A stretch of 64,000 nt of DNA. Source: Planctomycetota bacterium (GTDB lineage: Bacteria > Planctomycetota > UBA11346). The notes beneath the pieces are model-generated. The model saw nothing but the letters and a program-made list of their open reading frames with translations. It was not told the DNA's origin and ran no database searches. Positions within the stretch are counted from its first letter, which is position 1. Each line of letters begins with the position of its first letter. This document shows, in pieces, positions 49,673 to 57,978 of the stretch. The translations under genes and the position numbers were made by a program. The stretch spans positions 252,768 through 316,767 of the forward strand of contig BJHQ01000003.1 of assembly GCA_014193115.1 (NCBI GenBank), in the 5' to 3' direction.

Positions 49673-50530
49673 TTATGGCCGGGCGAAGAACCGGCGTCCG
49701 CTGTCACCGCCGCTCAACGACAGCGGTTTCACGCCTCGTTCCTCGGCCGTCAGGTAGCGCATCCCGGCAAGTTCGAACTGGCCGGTGAGGATCGGCATGT
49801 CGTCCTTCGCGCTGCGGTTGTTGCTGTCGATCGACGCCGAGCACAACACCAGGGGATAATCCTGATCATTCTTCGAGTCGGCGAATTGATGGAGCAGCCC
49901 GAGCAGGTTTTCGAGCCGGCCTTTGACCTTCAATGTCAGCCGGAACTCGCGCAGCAGCGGCGGCCGTTGGGCGTTGCCGGTGAGCCTGCCGCGCAGGTCT
50001 CCCAGGGAAATCTCGACGCTGTCGAGGGGTTCGCCTGGGGTGAGGGCGGTGGTCACGGCTTTTTCGACCAATTGCAGCATCACCAAACTTTGCACCAGAT
50101 CCTCGGGCTTGGGCAGGGATCCTTCGCTGAGGTTGAAGCCGAGGCTGGGAGTCACCGCGGTGCCGCGCTGCCGGGCGAGATCCTGGATCGCTGATTTCAC
50201 GGCATTGTAGCGGTCGAACCACCGGGCGTTGGGCTCGCGCTCCTTCAGGTTTGGGCTGTTGGTCAGGATCTGGAAATCCTTGCGCACCGTGAATCCGGTG
50301 GCGCTTTTCAGCAGCTCGATGCTGTGGGCGGTCTGCTTGATCGCGGTTTCTTGAAGCGCGATGCGCCGGGTCAGGTCCTCGCCTTCCTTATCGCCGGGCT
50401 GCTTGACCTGGGCGGCCCGATCGGCCAAGGCCGGCTCCCACCACCACCACAGGCCGATAACCGTGATCACCACGGCGACGGACAAGATCCCCCAGGCCTG
50501 GGCGAGCGGACGGCTGACATCGGGAGCCAT
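49673..50530 (-). CDS. PilO-like inner-membrane assembly protein
   Basis: A 285-residue protein: one N-terminal helix (AWGILSVAVVITVIGLWWWW), a coiled-coil region (EDLTRRIALQETAIKQTAHS), then two ferredoxin-like segments (VEISLGDLRGRLTGN, REFRLTLKVKGRLENLLGLLHQF), as in PilO/GspM. Its ATG is 1 bp after the stop of the PilM-PilN gene. PilO pairs with PilN to form the alignment complex between the cytoplasmic PilM ring and the secretin. Confidence 0.7.
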   Translation of the reverse strand: MAPDVSRPLAQAWGILSVAVVITVIGLWWWWEPALADRAAQVKQPGDKEGEDLTRRIALQETAIKQTAHSIELLKSATGFTVRKDFQILTNSPNLKEREPNARWFDRYNAVKSAIQDLARQRGTAVTPSLGFNLSEGSLPKPEDLVQSLVMLQLVEKAVTTALTPGEPLDSVEISLGDLRGRLTGNAQRPPLLREFRLTLKVKGRLENLLGLLHQFADSKNDQDYPLVLCSASIDSNNRSAKDDMPILTGQFELAGMRYLTAEERGVKPLSLSGGDSGRRFFARP

Positions 50531-50531
50531 G

Positions 50532-53012
50532 TCAGGGACCCGCCGGTTTGGGGCTGTCGGGCGGAGCTGGCACGGCCTGCACCGCGGGAATGGCTGTTGC
50601 TGTTGCAGTTGCCGACCCCGGCGGCGTGGCGGACAGCGACACCGGTTCGGTGGTGGTCTCGTCAGCCGGAGCCTTGCTGGGCGATGGTGCTGCGGCGCGG
50701 GGCGCAGCCGCAGTGACCGCAGCCAGGTCGGTGGGCTGGAACCACAACCGCAGCTTGAACGGCATGCTGCCTGCCGGCACTTGTTTGAGGCTGATGCCTT
50801 TCAAGACGGTTTGGGCTTTTTTATCGTCGGGGCGAATGATGTCGAACCACAGCACCTTGGAATCACGGAAGAACGGGACTCCGCCCGTGGTCGGCGTCCA
50901 GGCCCGCAGCTTGTCGACGTATTCGAAGAACGCGTTGCGCAGCTCGTTCTCTTTGTCTGCTGCCGGCTCGCCGGGCAGGGCCTCGTATTTCATGAAGCCA
51001 TAGACGTTCAACGCGCCGCGATCGATGGCCGAGTCGGACCAGGTGGTGGTCTTGTTCTTCACCAGGCTGGTGCCGGTATCCGTCGTCGGTTTTGATTCAT
51101 CGCCAGTCACGCCGACGGTCTCGACTCGCACCACCCACAGGTGACGGCTGGTTTCGGCCAGTTCCTTGAGCACCCGGACCACATTGAGGAAATCCCGTCC
51201 GGCGTAGATCCGGCTGGCGATGGCCCGCAGATCCTCGGCCATGGAGGTGCGCTCGGCGTCGAGGGCGGCCAGCCGATCCTTGGCTTCCTTCAGCTTGGCC
51301 TCGGCGGCGGCGAACGCAGCGATGGTCTCGCGATCGGCGGCCTGCTGCCGTTCCAGCGCCAATCCGGCGCAGATGCCGGCCGCAATCACCAACACCGCGG
51401 CGATCCACGGCCAGATCAGGTGCCGGCGGAAAATCTCAGCCCGGCGCAGGCGTTCTGGACGCAGGTCGATGGCGACGCCGGCGGGTTGGCCGGCCAGGGC
51501 CAGCGCCGTCGCCGCGGCGAATTCATAGGGATGTTCGGGAACGGTGCCGGTGATGCCGGCAAACGGATCGACCCGCGCCACCGGCACCTGCATGCGCCGG
51601 GCCAGATAGCCGTCGAGCCCGGCCAGTCCGGCGCCGCCACCCGCCAGCCACACCCGCTCCAGCTTCGCGTTGGCGGGCAGACGGACTTGGGCGCGGAACC
51701 ACGCTAGACTTGATGCCAGCTGGCTGTGGAAGGTCTCCGCGGCCTTGGCCAGTTCCGGCCCGAAGGTGGCCTGGGCCTGGCGCATGGTCGCCTCGCCAGG
51801 AGGCGCCACCGCGCCCGCGTCGCTGGGCAGGGACACCACGAGTGGGCTGTTGTCAGCCAAGGGGCTGGGGTCAGCCAATTGGCTGTTGTCAGCCAGTGGG
51901 CTGTTGTCAGCCAAGTGGCTGGGATCCTGCGCAGGGGCCTCGGCCAATTCCAATTCGGGTGCCGCCGCGCTGGCCGACAGGCCTTCCGTGGTGGCGAAGG
52001 CTGGCGCTGCCTGGATCACGTCGTCATCGAGTTCGAAGGTCGAGGCCACGCCTGAACCCGAGGCTGCCGCAGGCGCGAGGGCTACCGCAGGCGCGAGGGC
52101 TGCCGGAGGCGCGAGAGCTGCCGCAGGCGCGAGAGCTGCTGGTTTCGCTGGCGATTTCCCAGGCTGAAACGCAGGTTTGGCAAGCTGCGCAGGCTTGGCA
52201 TGAGCCGCACTTTTCGCCGGTTCTGGCGACTCACCGCCATCGAGCATCAGCGCGAACGGATCGTCTTCGGCCACCGTGGTCTTGGCGATGGCAGTGACCG
52301 GGCGGGTCGAGGGAAACTCGCCGCTGCGCTTCATCGCCTCGGCCGCCGGACGTGAAATCCGCGCCGTGGCCGAGACATTATCGGTGAACGTTTCGCCACC
52401 GCTGGGCAGCATCCGGCAGGCGAGCAGGCGGTCCTGCCCGACCAGGGCCACCGCGGTACTGGTGGCGCCGATGTCGACGATCAGGGCCAGGCCTTCGCCG
52501 GTCACCAGCGGCAGGCCGGCGCGATCCGCCGAGGCCGCCAGATTGGCCAAGGCCACCGGCAGGCTGTGGATGCGTTCCGGGACGATCCCGGCCGTGCGCA
52601 GATCGACCAGCAAGGAATAGATCGTCGGCGGCTGGGCGACGATGCAGCAGTGGACCTGCTCGTCGCCGCCGATGGCCAAGGTCAAGGCATCGGCAGCCAA
52701 TTCGTTGCCGTCGGCGTGCTGATCGAGCTCAAGGCGCAGAACCTTGGCCAGCCGGTCCGGCGGCAGCGGCGCGGTGGGAACGAAGCGGATCAGCCCGGCA
52801 GCGTCGGTGGCGGCGACGGTCACTCCGCGCTTGGGCAGGTTCAGCACCGCATCGATTTCAGCCAGCGCGGCGTGGAGCGGTTTCAGCTCGCCGCCATCGT
52901 CATCGAGGCGGCGGACGCTGGCGGTGCCGACCAGCCGGGTCTTGTTTCCGGAGGTGCGGATCGCCACCGCCCGGACATGGGTGCGGCCGATGTCGAGGCC
53001 TATTGTTAACAT
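50532..53012 (-). CDS. PilM-PilN fusion protein with a repeat-derived linker
   Basis: Start taken at the ATG at 53012 (MLTIGLDIGRTHVRAVAIR), the actin-like PilM start; the open frame above it lies in a repeat. The product is 826 aa. Residues 1-230 are PilM-like with an ATPase phosphate loop (LALIVDIGATSTAVALVG). Residues ~245-415 are an Ala/Pro/Ser low-complexity insert. PilM resumes at about 425-505 (LERVWLAGGGAGLAGLDGYL, VARVDPFAGI). One membrane helix (IWPWIAAVLVIAAGICAGLAL, ~530) is followed by a PilN-like coiled coil and ferredoxin-like domain to ~770, then a Pro/Ala tail. PilM and PilN are usually separate, interacting proteins. Confidence 0.8.
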   Translation of the reverse strand: MLTIGLDIGRTHVRAVAIRTSGNKTRLVGTASVRRLDDDGGELKPLHAALAEIDAVLNLPKRGVTVAATDAAGLIRFVPTAPLPPDRLAKVLRLELDQHADGNELAADALTLAIGGDEQVHCCIVAQPPTIYSLLVDLRTAGIVPERIHSLPVALANLAASADRAGLPLVTGEGLALIVDIGATSTAVALVGQDRLLACRMLPSGGETFTDNVSATARISRPAAEAMKRSGEFPSTRPVTAIAKTTVAEDDPFALMLDGGESPEPAKSAAHAKPAQLAKPAFQPGKSPAKPAALAPAAALAPPAALAPAVALAPAAASGSGVASTFELDDDVIQAAPAFATTEGLSASAAAPELELAEAPAQDPSHLADNSPLADNSQLADPSPLADNSPLVVSLPSDAGAVAPPGEATMRQAQATFGPELAKAAETFHSQLASSLAWFRAQVRLPANAKLERVWLAGGGAGLAGLDGYLARRMQVPVARVDPFAGITGTVPEHPYEFAAATALALAGQPAGVAIDLRPERLRRAEIFRRHLIWPWIAAVLVIAAGICAGLALERQQAADRETIAAFAAAEAKLKEAKDRLAALDAERTSMAEDLRAIASRIYAGRDFLNVVRVLKELAETSRHLWVVRVETVGVTGDESKPTTDTGTSLVKNKTTTWSDSAIDRGALNVYGFMKYEALPGEPAADKENELRNAFFEYVDKLRAWTPTTGGVPFFRDSKVLWFDIIRPDDKKAQTVLKGISLKQVPAGSMPFKLRLWFQPTDLAAVTAAAPRAAAPSPSKAPADETTTEPVSLSATPPGSATATATAIPAVQAVPAPPDSPKPAGP
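51845..51925 (-). repeat. 18-bp in-frame minisatellite, PilM linker copy A
   Basis: About 4.5 units of 18 bp (51845-51862, 51863-51880, 51881-51898, 51899-51916, partial). On the coding strand they give a LADNSP-type hexapeptide series. The array lies inside the insert that splits the PilM-like domain. Confidence 0.85.
52063..52140 (-). repeat. 18-bp in-frame minisatellite, PilM linker copy B
   Basis: Four 18-bp units (52063-52080, 52081-52098, 52099-52116, 52117-52134) plus a partial one encode an Ala/Leu/Pro hexapeptide series (APAAAL-like). The sequence is unrelated to the array at 51845 but has the same period and lies in the same insert. Confidence 0.85.
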
Positions 53013-53550
53013 GGGGGGCCTTGCCCCCCACGGCCCTGCGGGCCTGTTCCAGCTCCGCTTCGCTCCGCGCTGCGCAGGTCGCAGGCCTTCGGCCTGCTGC
53101 CGCCTGGGGGCGGCACCTGCTCCGCCCCCCCGGCCTTTGTCGTCGCTCGTTTTCCTGGGGAAAACGTGGGCGGATCGCCTCCGGCGATTTTCTGCGCCCA
53201 GTTTGGTTGTTTGGGGGCTTGCGCCCCCACGGCCCTGCGGGCCTGTTCCAGCTCCGCTTCGCTCCGCGCTGCGCAGGTCGCAGGCCTTCGGCCTGCTGCC
53301 GCCTGTTGGCGGCACCTGCTCCGCCCCCCGGCCGCGGTCGTCGCTCGTTTTCCTGCGGAAAACGTGGGCGCATCGCCTCCGGCGATTTTCTGCGCCCACC
53401 GCTCATCGGCGGCCGTTCCCCTCTCGCTTTGCTCGGGGGACCCCTTGCTCGCTCCTTGGCGGCCTGTTCCCCACTCGCTTTGCTCGGGGGACCCCTTGCT
53501 CGCTCCCGAGGCCTTGAGCTCCGCTCGTTTTCCTGCGGAAAACTTGCTTG
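53013..53550 (+). repeat. chain-of-hairpins repeat, copy 2 (two tandem units plus tail)
   Basis: Two tandem units of about 195 bp (about 53013-53208 and 53213-53406) are followed by two shorter CTCGCTTTGCTCGGGGGAC blocks. Each unit is a fixed series of perfect mini-palindromes with 3-4-nt loops: GGGGGC-TTGC-GCCCCC, GGCCC-TGC-GGGCC, GCAGGCC-TTC-GGCCTGC, TGCCGCC-TGTT-GGCGGCA, CGTTTTCC-TGC-GGAAAACG, ATCGCC-TCC-GGCGAT. It abuts the ATG of the PilM-PilN gene (read leftward), so it forms that gene's leader. Frames open through it look like by-products of the repeat. Confidence 0.85.
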
Positions 53551-53554
53551 CTTG

Positions 53555-53716
53555 AACGTACGACGCAGCGGCGTTGGCCACCTGAAGGACCCTTGGCGTC
53601 TTGGCGTCTTGGCGGTTCAACTGGTCGATCGGTTGCACGAACGACGCAGCGGTTTCTGCCACCTGAAGGCCCTTTGGCGCCTTGGCGTCTTGGCGGTTCA
53701 TTCGATCGATCTTCAG
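53555..53716 (+). repeat. about 80-bp tandem duplication carrying half-copies of the TIR element
   Basis: Two adjacent blocks of about 80 bp (near 53555-53635 and 53636-53716) share ACGACGCAGCGG, GCCACCTGAAGG and a terminal CTTGGCGTCTTGGCGGTTCA. That last block (53591-53618 and 53671-53700) is one end of the element at 48471-48590 and 63500-63620. The second block reaches the stop codon of the secretin gene. Confidence 0.7.
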
Positions 53717-56097
53717 CGCTGGTCGCGACGCCAGGGGGCCGCGGCCGGTTGGGCTGCGGGTTTCGGATTGGCCGCGGCTTCGCGGGCGGCGGCTTCGCGG
53801 GCGGCGTTCTGGACCGCGCGCTCGGCTTCGGCGGCCTGCAATTCCGCGGGCAGCACGACCTGGGTGCTGGAGCGCAGCCGGTTGACCTCTTCGCCGAATT
53901 CGGCTCCCGAGGGATCGAGCAAGGTGGCGGTGATCAGGATCACCAGGTTGCGCCGTTCGGTGGTCTTGCTGTTGCGCTTGAACAATCCGCCGAGCAGCGG
54001 CAGCCGGTTGAAGAACGGGACGCCGGCGGTGTCTTTGCGATCAAGTTCCCGGGTCAGGCCGCCGAGCGCGACCGTTGCGCCGTTTTGGACATGCAGCGTC
54101 GTAGCGAGATCGCGCTCGCCGAACTGGGGTTTTTCGATGGTGCCGGTCAGGGCCTGCTGGCCGGCGGCGGCAACGTAACTGAACGGCGTGGTGCGCAGGG
54201 TCACCAGCTCGCGCACCGATGGCGTGATGTGCAGGGTGATGATGTCGCTGTTGCGGGCCACCGATGGCCGGATCTTCAGCCGGATCCAGGTGCGTTCATC
54301 GGCGTAGCGCGGAACCAGGACCACCGGCTGGTTGGTGACATTGGTTCCCGTGCCGGTGTTGACCGTCTGGGTGTTCTGCTGGCGGATCTCGTAGTCGGTG
54401 ACATAGGGCACGGTCTGCTCGACGTTGATCTGGCCGAGCTGGTTGTTGAGCGAGGTGATGGTCGGGCTGGCCATCACGTCGAGTTTGCCTTCCTGCTCCA
54501 GCGCCGACAGCTGGGAGACGATGGGGAAGTTGTTCTTGGTGTAGATCAACTGGCCGATCAGGCCGTTGCCGCCGCTGGCGCCGGCTCCGGCGATGGCCGC
54601 GGCCGAGGTCGCGATCTGGAAGAAGTTCTGGCCGGTGGGCTGGCCGATGCCGCTGAAGGTCACCGCATTGCCGTCGCCGATCGGAATCCGGCCGCCGGAC
54701 GCCCAGTTGACGCCGAGTTCGCGGGATCCCGATTCGCTCAGCTCGATGAACCTGGCCTCCATCTTGATCATCGCGTTGTCGTAATCGAGTGCAGCGAGCA
54801 GCCGTTTCAGTTCACCGATCGCGGCTGGTGACGAACGCACGTAGACTGAGTTGGATTTGCGATCGAGATAGATGAAGGAGCCTGCGGGCCAGTTGACCAG
54901 GATGTTGCCTTGCTGGACCTGATCGAGAAAGCGTTCGAGGTCGGACTTACCGCCGCCACCGCCACCTCCACCGCCGCCACCACCTCCACCGGCCGCACCA
55001 GCGCCGGCCGCGCCCCCAGCTCCGCCGGGCATCTGGACTCCGGGTGGCAGTTGCACACCTGGGGGCAGTTGTGGCGCTCCACCGCCGCCTCCGCCTCCTC
55101 CACCGCCGCCTCCTCCTCCACCGGCACCGCCGCCGAGCTGGGGATCGGTGACCACATCGGTCAGGCCGGATTGCAGGCGGATGATTTCGGTCACCAGCAC
55201 ACCGCTGTCCTCGGGTGCGATGAACACCGTCGTGCCGCTGTAATTGTAGACCAGCTTGACCTGCTTGGCGACGATCGCCAAGGCGTTTTCGATGGTTTCA
55301 TCCTTCACGTCGATGGTCAGGGTCTCTTCGGACAAAGCTGAATCGAGGATGACGTAGTTGATCCCGGCCCGGGCGAACAGCGGGCGCAGAACCTCGCGGA
55401 TGCCGACTTTTTCATAGAGCAGATCGACCTTTTGCAGCAGCCGGTCGCGCATTTTCTGGCGATCGAGTTCGGCCAGGTCCTCGTCGAAGATCCAGACGGT
55501 GCGGGCCAGCCGGGGACGGTCCTTGGGCAGGATGGCTTTTTCGATCACGCCATTCATCGCTTCGTCGTGGCGCAGGTGTTTCTCGCGGAGCAGTTCCTCC
55601 CGCTCTTTTTCCACCAGTTTCGAGAGGATGCGATATTTCAGGCTGAGCGTCGCCGGTTCATGGGGATGATCGCGGAGGATCGCATTGCACGCCATGACTG
55701 ATTCCAGATAGCGCCGATCGCTGAGATATGCCTCAGCGATGTCGAGGCGGTTGGCGATGTCCTTTCCGGCCCGGGCCTTGGCTTCTTCGTAATCGGGACC
55801 GCCGATCAGCACGCCTTTGGTGTCGGCCTGTTCCTGAAGGATTTTACGGATCTCTTTTTCAAGCAGCGATACCCGAGCGGCCATCAAAGTCTGCCGGGCG
55901 AGAGCGTCTTCAGGGTGGGCGGCGACCCACGGCTCGAGAATCTCGATCGCCGCGGCTGGATTGCCGGTGGCCATCTGGGCGGTGGCTCGGGCGGCAGGGT
56001 CGTCCTCGCCTTTCACTCCTGGGTTCACCGGTTCCGCCGCGGCCAGTACGGTCAGGAAAAGGCCGACCAAAGCCATGCCTACACGCGACGCGAGCAT
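53713..56097 (-). CDS. secretin, GspD/PilQ family
   Basis: Start taken at the ATG at 56097 (MLASRVGMALVGLFLTVLAA, a signal peptide); 794 aa. The open frame above it runs through repeat DNA and an unrelated gene. Residues ~30-210 are TPR-like helical. N-domains follow (FARAGINYVILDSALSEETL, IVAKQVKLVYNYSGTTVFI). Two Gly runs and a Pro-rich spacer cover residues ~322-382. Then come SFIYLDRKSNSVYVRSSPAA and the secretin core at about 445-745, with GVPFFNRLPLLGGLFKRNS and NLVILITATLLDPSG at its end. Secretins form the outer-membrane pore for type II secretion or type IV pili. It precedes PilM-N, PilO and PilP-like genes. Confidence 0.9.
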   Translation of the reverse strand: MLASRVGMALVGLFLTVLAAAEPVNPGVKGEDDPAARATAQMATGNPAAAIEILEPWVAAHPEDALARQTLMAARVSLLEKEIRKILQEQADTKGVLIGGPDYEEAKARAGKDIANRLDIAEAYLSDRRYLESVMACNAILRDHPHEPATLSLKYRILSKLVEKEREELLREKHLRHDEAMNGVIEKAILPKDRPRLARTVWIFDEDLAELDRQKMRDRLLQKVDLLYEKVGIREVLRPLFARAGINYVILDSALSEETLTIDVKDETIENALAIVAKQVKLVYNYSGTTVFIAPEDSGVLVTEIIRLQSGLTDVVTDPQLGGGAGGGGGGGGGGGGGGGAPQLPPGVQLPPGVQMPGGAGGAAGAGAAGGGGGGGGGGGGGGKSDLERFLDQVQQGNILVNWPAGSFIYLDRKSNSVYVRSSPAAIGELKRLLAALDYDNAMIKMEARFIELSESGSRELGVNWASGGRIPIGDGNAVTFSGIGQPTGQNFFQIATSAAAIAGAGASGGNGLIGQLIYTKNNFPIVSQLSALEQEGKLDVMASPTITSLNNQLGQINVEQTVPYVTDYEIRQQNTQTVNTGTGTNVTNQPVVLVPRYADERTWIRLKIRPSVARNSDIITLHITPSVRELVTLRTTPFSYVAAAGQQALTGTIEKPQFGERDLATTLHVQNGATVALGGLTRELDRKDTAGVPFFNRLPLLGGLFKRNSKTTERRNLVILITATLLDPSGAEFGEEVNRLRSSTQVVLPAELQAAEAERAVQNAAREAAAREAAANPKPAAQPAAAPWRRDQR

Positions 56098-56099
56098 GA

Positions 56100-56740
56100 A
56101 AAAACCGCCCGAAAAGCGGTGGCCGGCAGGCGCAGACTGAATCCCCGCGAGCGTAGCAAGCGGTGAACGGCAGCGGTTGGCGTTGGGCACGGAAGGGGTC
56201 CCCACGAGCGAAGCGAGCGAGGGACGGCCGCCCGAGGAGCGGTGGGCGTTGGGCACGGAAGGGGTCCCCACGAGCGAAGCGAGCGGGGAACGGCCGCCCG
56301 AGGAGCGGTGGGCAGATACCATCGGCGTCGCCGATCCGCCCAGGTTTTCCGCAGGAAAACCAGCGACGACCAAGGCCGCAGGGCGGAGCGAAGCAGCGCT
56401 GGAACAGGCCCGCAGGGCCGTGGGGGCGAAAGCCCCCAAGATCCCCACGAGCGAAGCGAGCGGGGAACCGCAACTGTGGGAGTTGGGCGCGGAAGGGGTC
56501 CCCACGAGCGAAGCGAGCGGGGAACGGCCGCCCGAGGAGCGGTGGGCGGATACCATCGGCGTAGCCGATCCGCCCACGTTTTCCGTAGGAAAACGAGCAA
56601 CAACCAAGGCCGGGGGGCGGAGCAGGTGCCGCATCCAGGCGGCAGCAGGCCGAGGGCCTGCGACCTGCGCAGCGCGAAGCAATGCGAAGCTGGAACAGGC
56701 CCGCAGGGCCGTGGGGGCGAAAGCCCCCAAGAAAACTAGC
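56100..56740 (-). repeat. chain-of-hairpins repeat, copy 3 (mosaic, inverted)
   Basis: About 640 bp made of the same modules as copies 1 and 2 but in the opposite orientation and shuffled. Three or four blocks of GGTCCCCACGAGCGAAGCGA type with CGGCCGCCCGAGGAGCGGTG alternate with partial chains (CGTTTTCC-type, GCAGGCC-type, GGCCC-type palindromes). It starts 3 bp above the secretin ATG (leftward) and ends about 45 bp before the gcvT start (rightward), filling the whole divergent promoter region between them. Confidence 0.85.
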
Positions 56741-56787
56741 ACGCGGAACCTCCAGGTGCCGCGGGGTTCGCTTGCGGCGGCGGATTG

Positions 56788-57924
56788 ATGACCGTAGACC
56801 CCTGGCTGGTCCGGGCAAAGCCCCCCGGCGAGGAGCGTCCCGTGGGACAACGGACCGCACTGTACGCTGCGCAATTGGCGGCTGGCGCAAAGATGATCGA
56901 TTTCGTCGGCTGGGACATGCCGGTGCTGTTCGCCGGTCCCCAGGGCGGCATCCTCGCCGAGCATCGGGCGGTGCGGACGGCAGCAGGAGTGTTTGATCTC
57001 GGCCACATGGGTCGTGTCGGTTTTGACGGTCCTGGCGCGGTGGGGTTCCTGGAACGCTGCTGCACCCGGAAGCTGTCCGACCTCGCCCTCGGCCAGGTGC
57101 GCTATGCCCTGGTCCTGGCCGAGGACGGCACGGTCGAGGACGACATCCTGGTCAGCCGCGAAAGCGAGAGCCGCTTCCATGTCGTGGTCAACGGCGTGAA
57201 TCGCGAGAAATTGCTCGCCATCTGGTCGGCGATGAAACCCGCGGAACTCACCATCCGCGACCTGACCGCGGAACAGGCGATGTTCGCCGTGCAAGGTCCC
57301 GAGGCACTTGATCTGCTCGCCGGGCTCGGCCTGGATGGCCGGACTCTGCGCAGCTACCGCATGGTCGACGCGACCTGGAACGGCGTGCCGGTGCGGATCA
57401 GTAGGACCGGCTACACCGGCGAAGACGGCGCTGAGCTGTTCCTGCCGGCGGGTTCGGTCGAGGCCTTGTGGCAGGCGGTGGTGGCTGCCGGCGGCGTTCC
57501 CTGCGGACTCGGCGCCCGGGACACCCTGCGCCTCGAAGCCGCCATGCCGCTCTATGGTCATGAGCTCGATCGCACCGTCACTCCGATCGAAGCCGGCCTG
57601 GCTTTCGCGGTGCGCGCCGAGGGCGGCTTCATCGGAGCCGGCCCGGTGCTCGATCAGCTCGAACACGGCGCTTCGCGCAAGCTGGTCGGTCTGGTCGTGC
57701 CCGAGCGCCGGGTACCGCGTCAGGGCTATCCGGTCCTGGCCGGCGACCGCCAGGTCGGCGTGATCACCTCGGGCACCCTCAGCCCGACCCTCAATGCCGC
57801 CATCGCGATGGCCTTGGTCGAACGCGCCGCGATCGATGCCGGCACGGCGCTCACGGTGGATGTGCGCGGTACCCGCTGCGCCGCCACCCTGACCCCGTTG
57901 CCGTTCTACCGCCGCCCGCGCTGA
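56788..57924 (+). CDS. gcvT: glycine cleavage system T protein (aminomethyltransferase)
   Basis: A 378-residue protein from the ATG at 56788. Conserved GcvT residues are seen in TALYAAQLAAGAKMIDFVGW, GVFDLGHMGRVGFDGPGA, NGVNREKLLAI, ISRTGYTGEDGAELF, GARDTLRLEAAMPLYGHEL and GVITSGTLSPTLNAAIAMAL. It transfers the aminomethyl carbon of glycine from H protein to tetrahydrofolate. The first ~20 residues (TVDPWLVRAKPPGEE) are atypical; a GTG before GQRTALYAAQ is a possible real start. No gcvH or gcvP is adjacent. Its leader is a repeat, and I see no glycine riboswitch. Confidence 0.92.
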   Translation: MTVDPWLVRAKPPGEERPVGQRTALYAAQLAAGAKMIDFVGWDMPVLFAGPQGGILAEHRAVRTAAGVFDLGHMGRVGFDGPGAVGFLERCCTRKLSDLALGQVRYALVLAEDGTVEDDILVSRESESRFHVVVNGVNREKLLAIWSAMKPAELTIRDLTAEQAMFAVQGPEALDLLAGLGLDGRTLRSYRMVDATWNGVPVRISRTGYTGEDGAELFLPAGSVEALWQAVVAAGGVPCGLGARDTLRLEAAMPLYGHELDRTVTPIEAGLAFAVRAEGGFIGAGPVLDQLEHGASRKLVGLVVPERRVPRQGYPVLAGDRQVGVITSGTLSPTLNAAIAMALVERAAIDAGTALTVDVRGTRCAATLTPLPFYRRPR

Positions 57925-57978
57925 TCCTCTTCGCCGGTTGTTCATCTTCCGGCGCCACACTCCACGAACGGAACCGTC

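Noticed and set aside
51845..52140. CRISPR-like array
   Set aside because: The units are adjacent 18-bp tandem repeats without spacers, inside a coding frame.
53013..53399. N-terminal extension of PilM-PilN through the repeat
   Set aside because: The sequence upstream of 53012 is the hairpin-chain repeat. The PilM start MLTIGLDIG is complete at 53012.
56741..56787. Glycine riboswitch ahead of gcvT
   Set aside because: The space upstream is repeat DNA with no recognisable riboswitch core.
56100..56788. Open frames inside the repeats (several, both strands)
   Set aside because: They are by-products of GC-rich palindromic DNA; the peptides occur in several frames and have no gene-like start or context.
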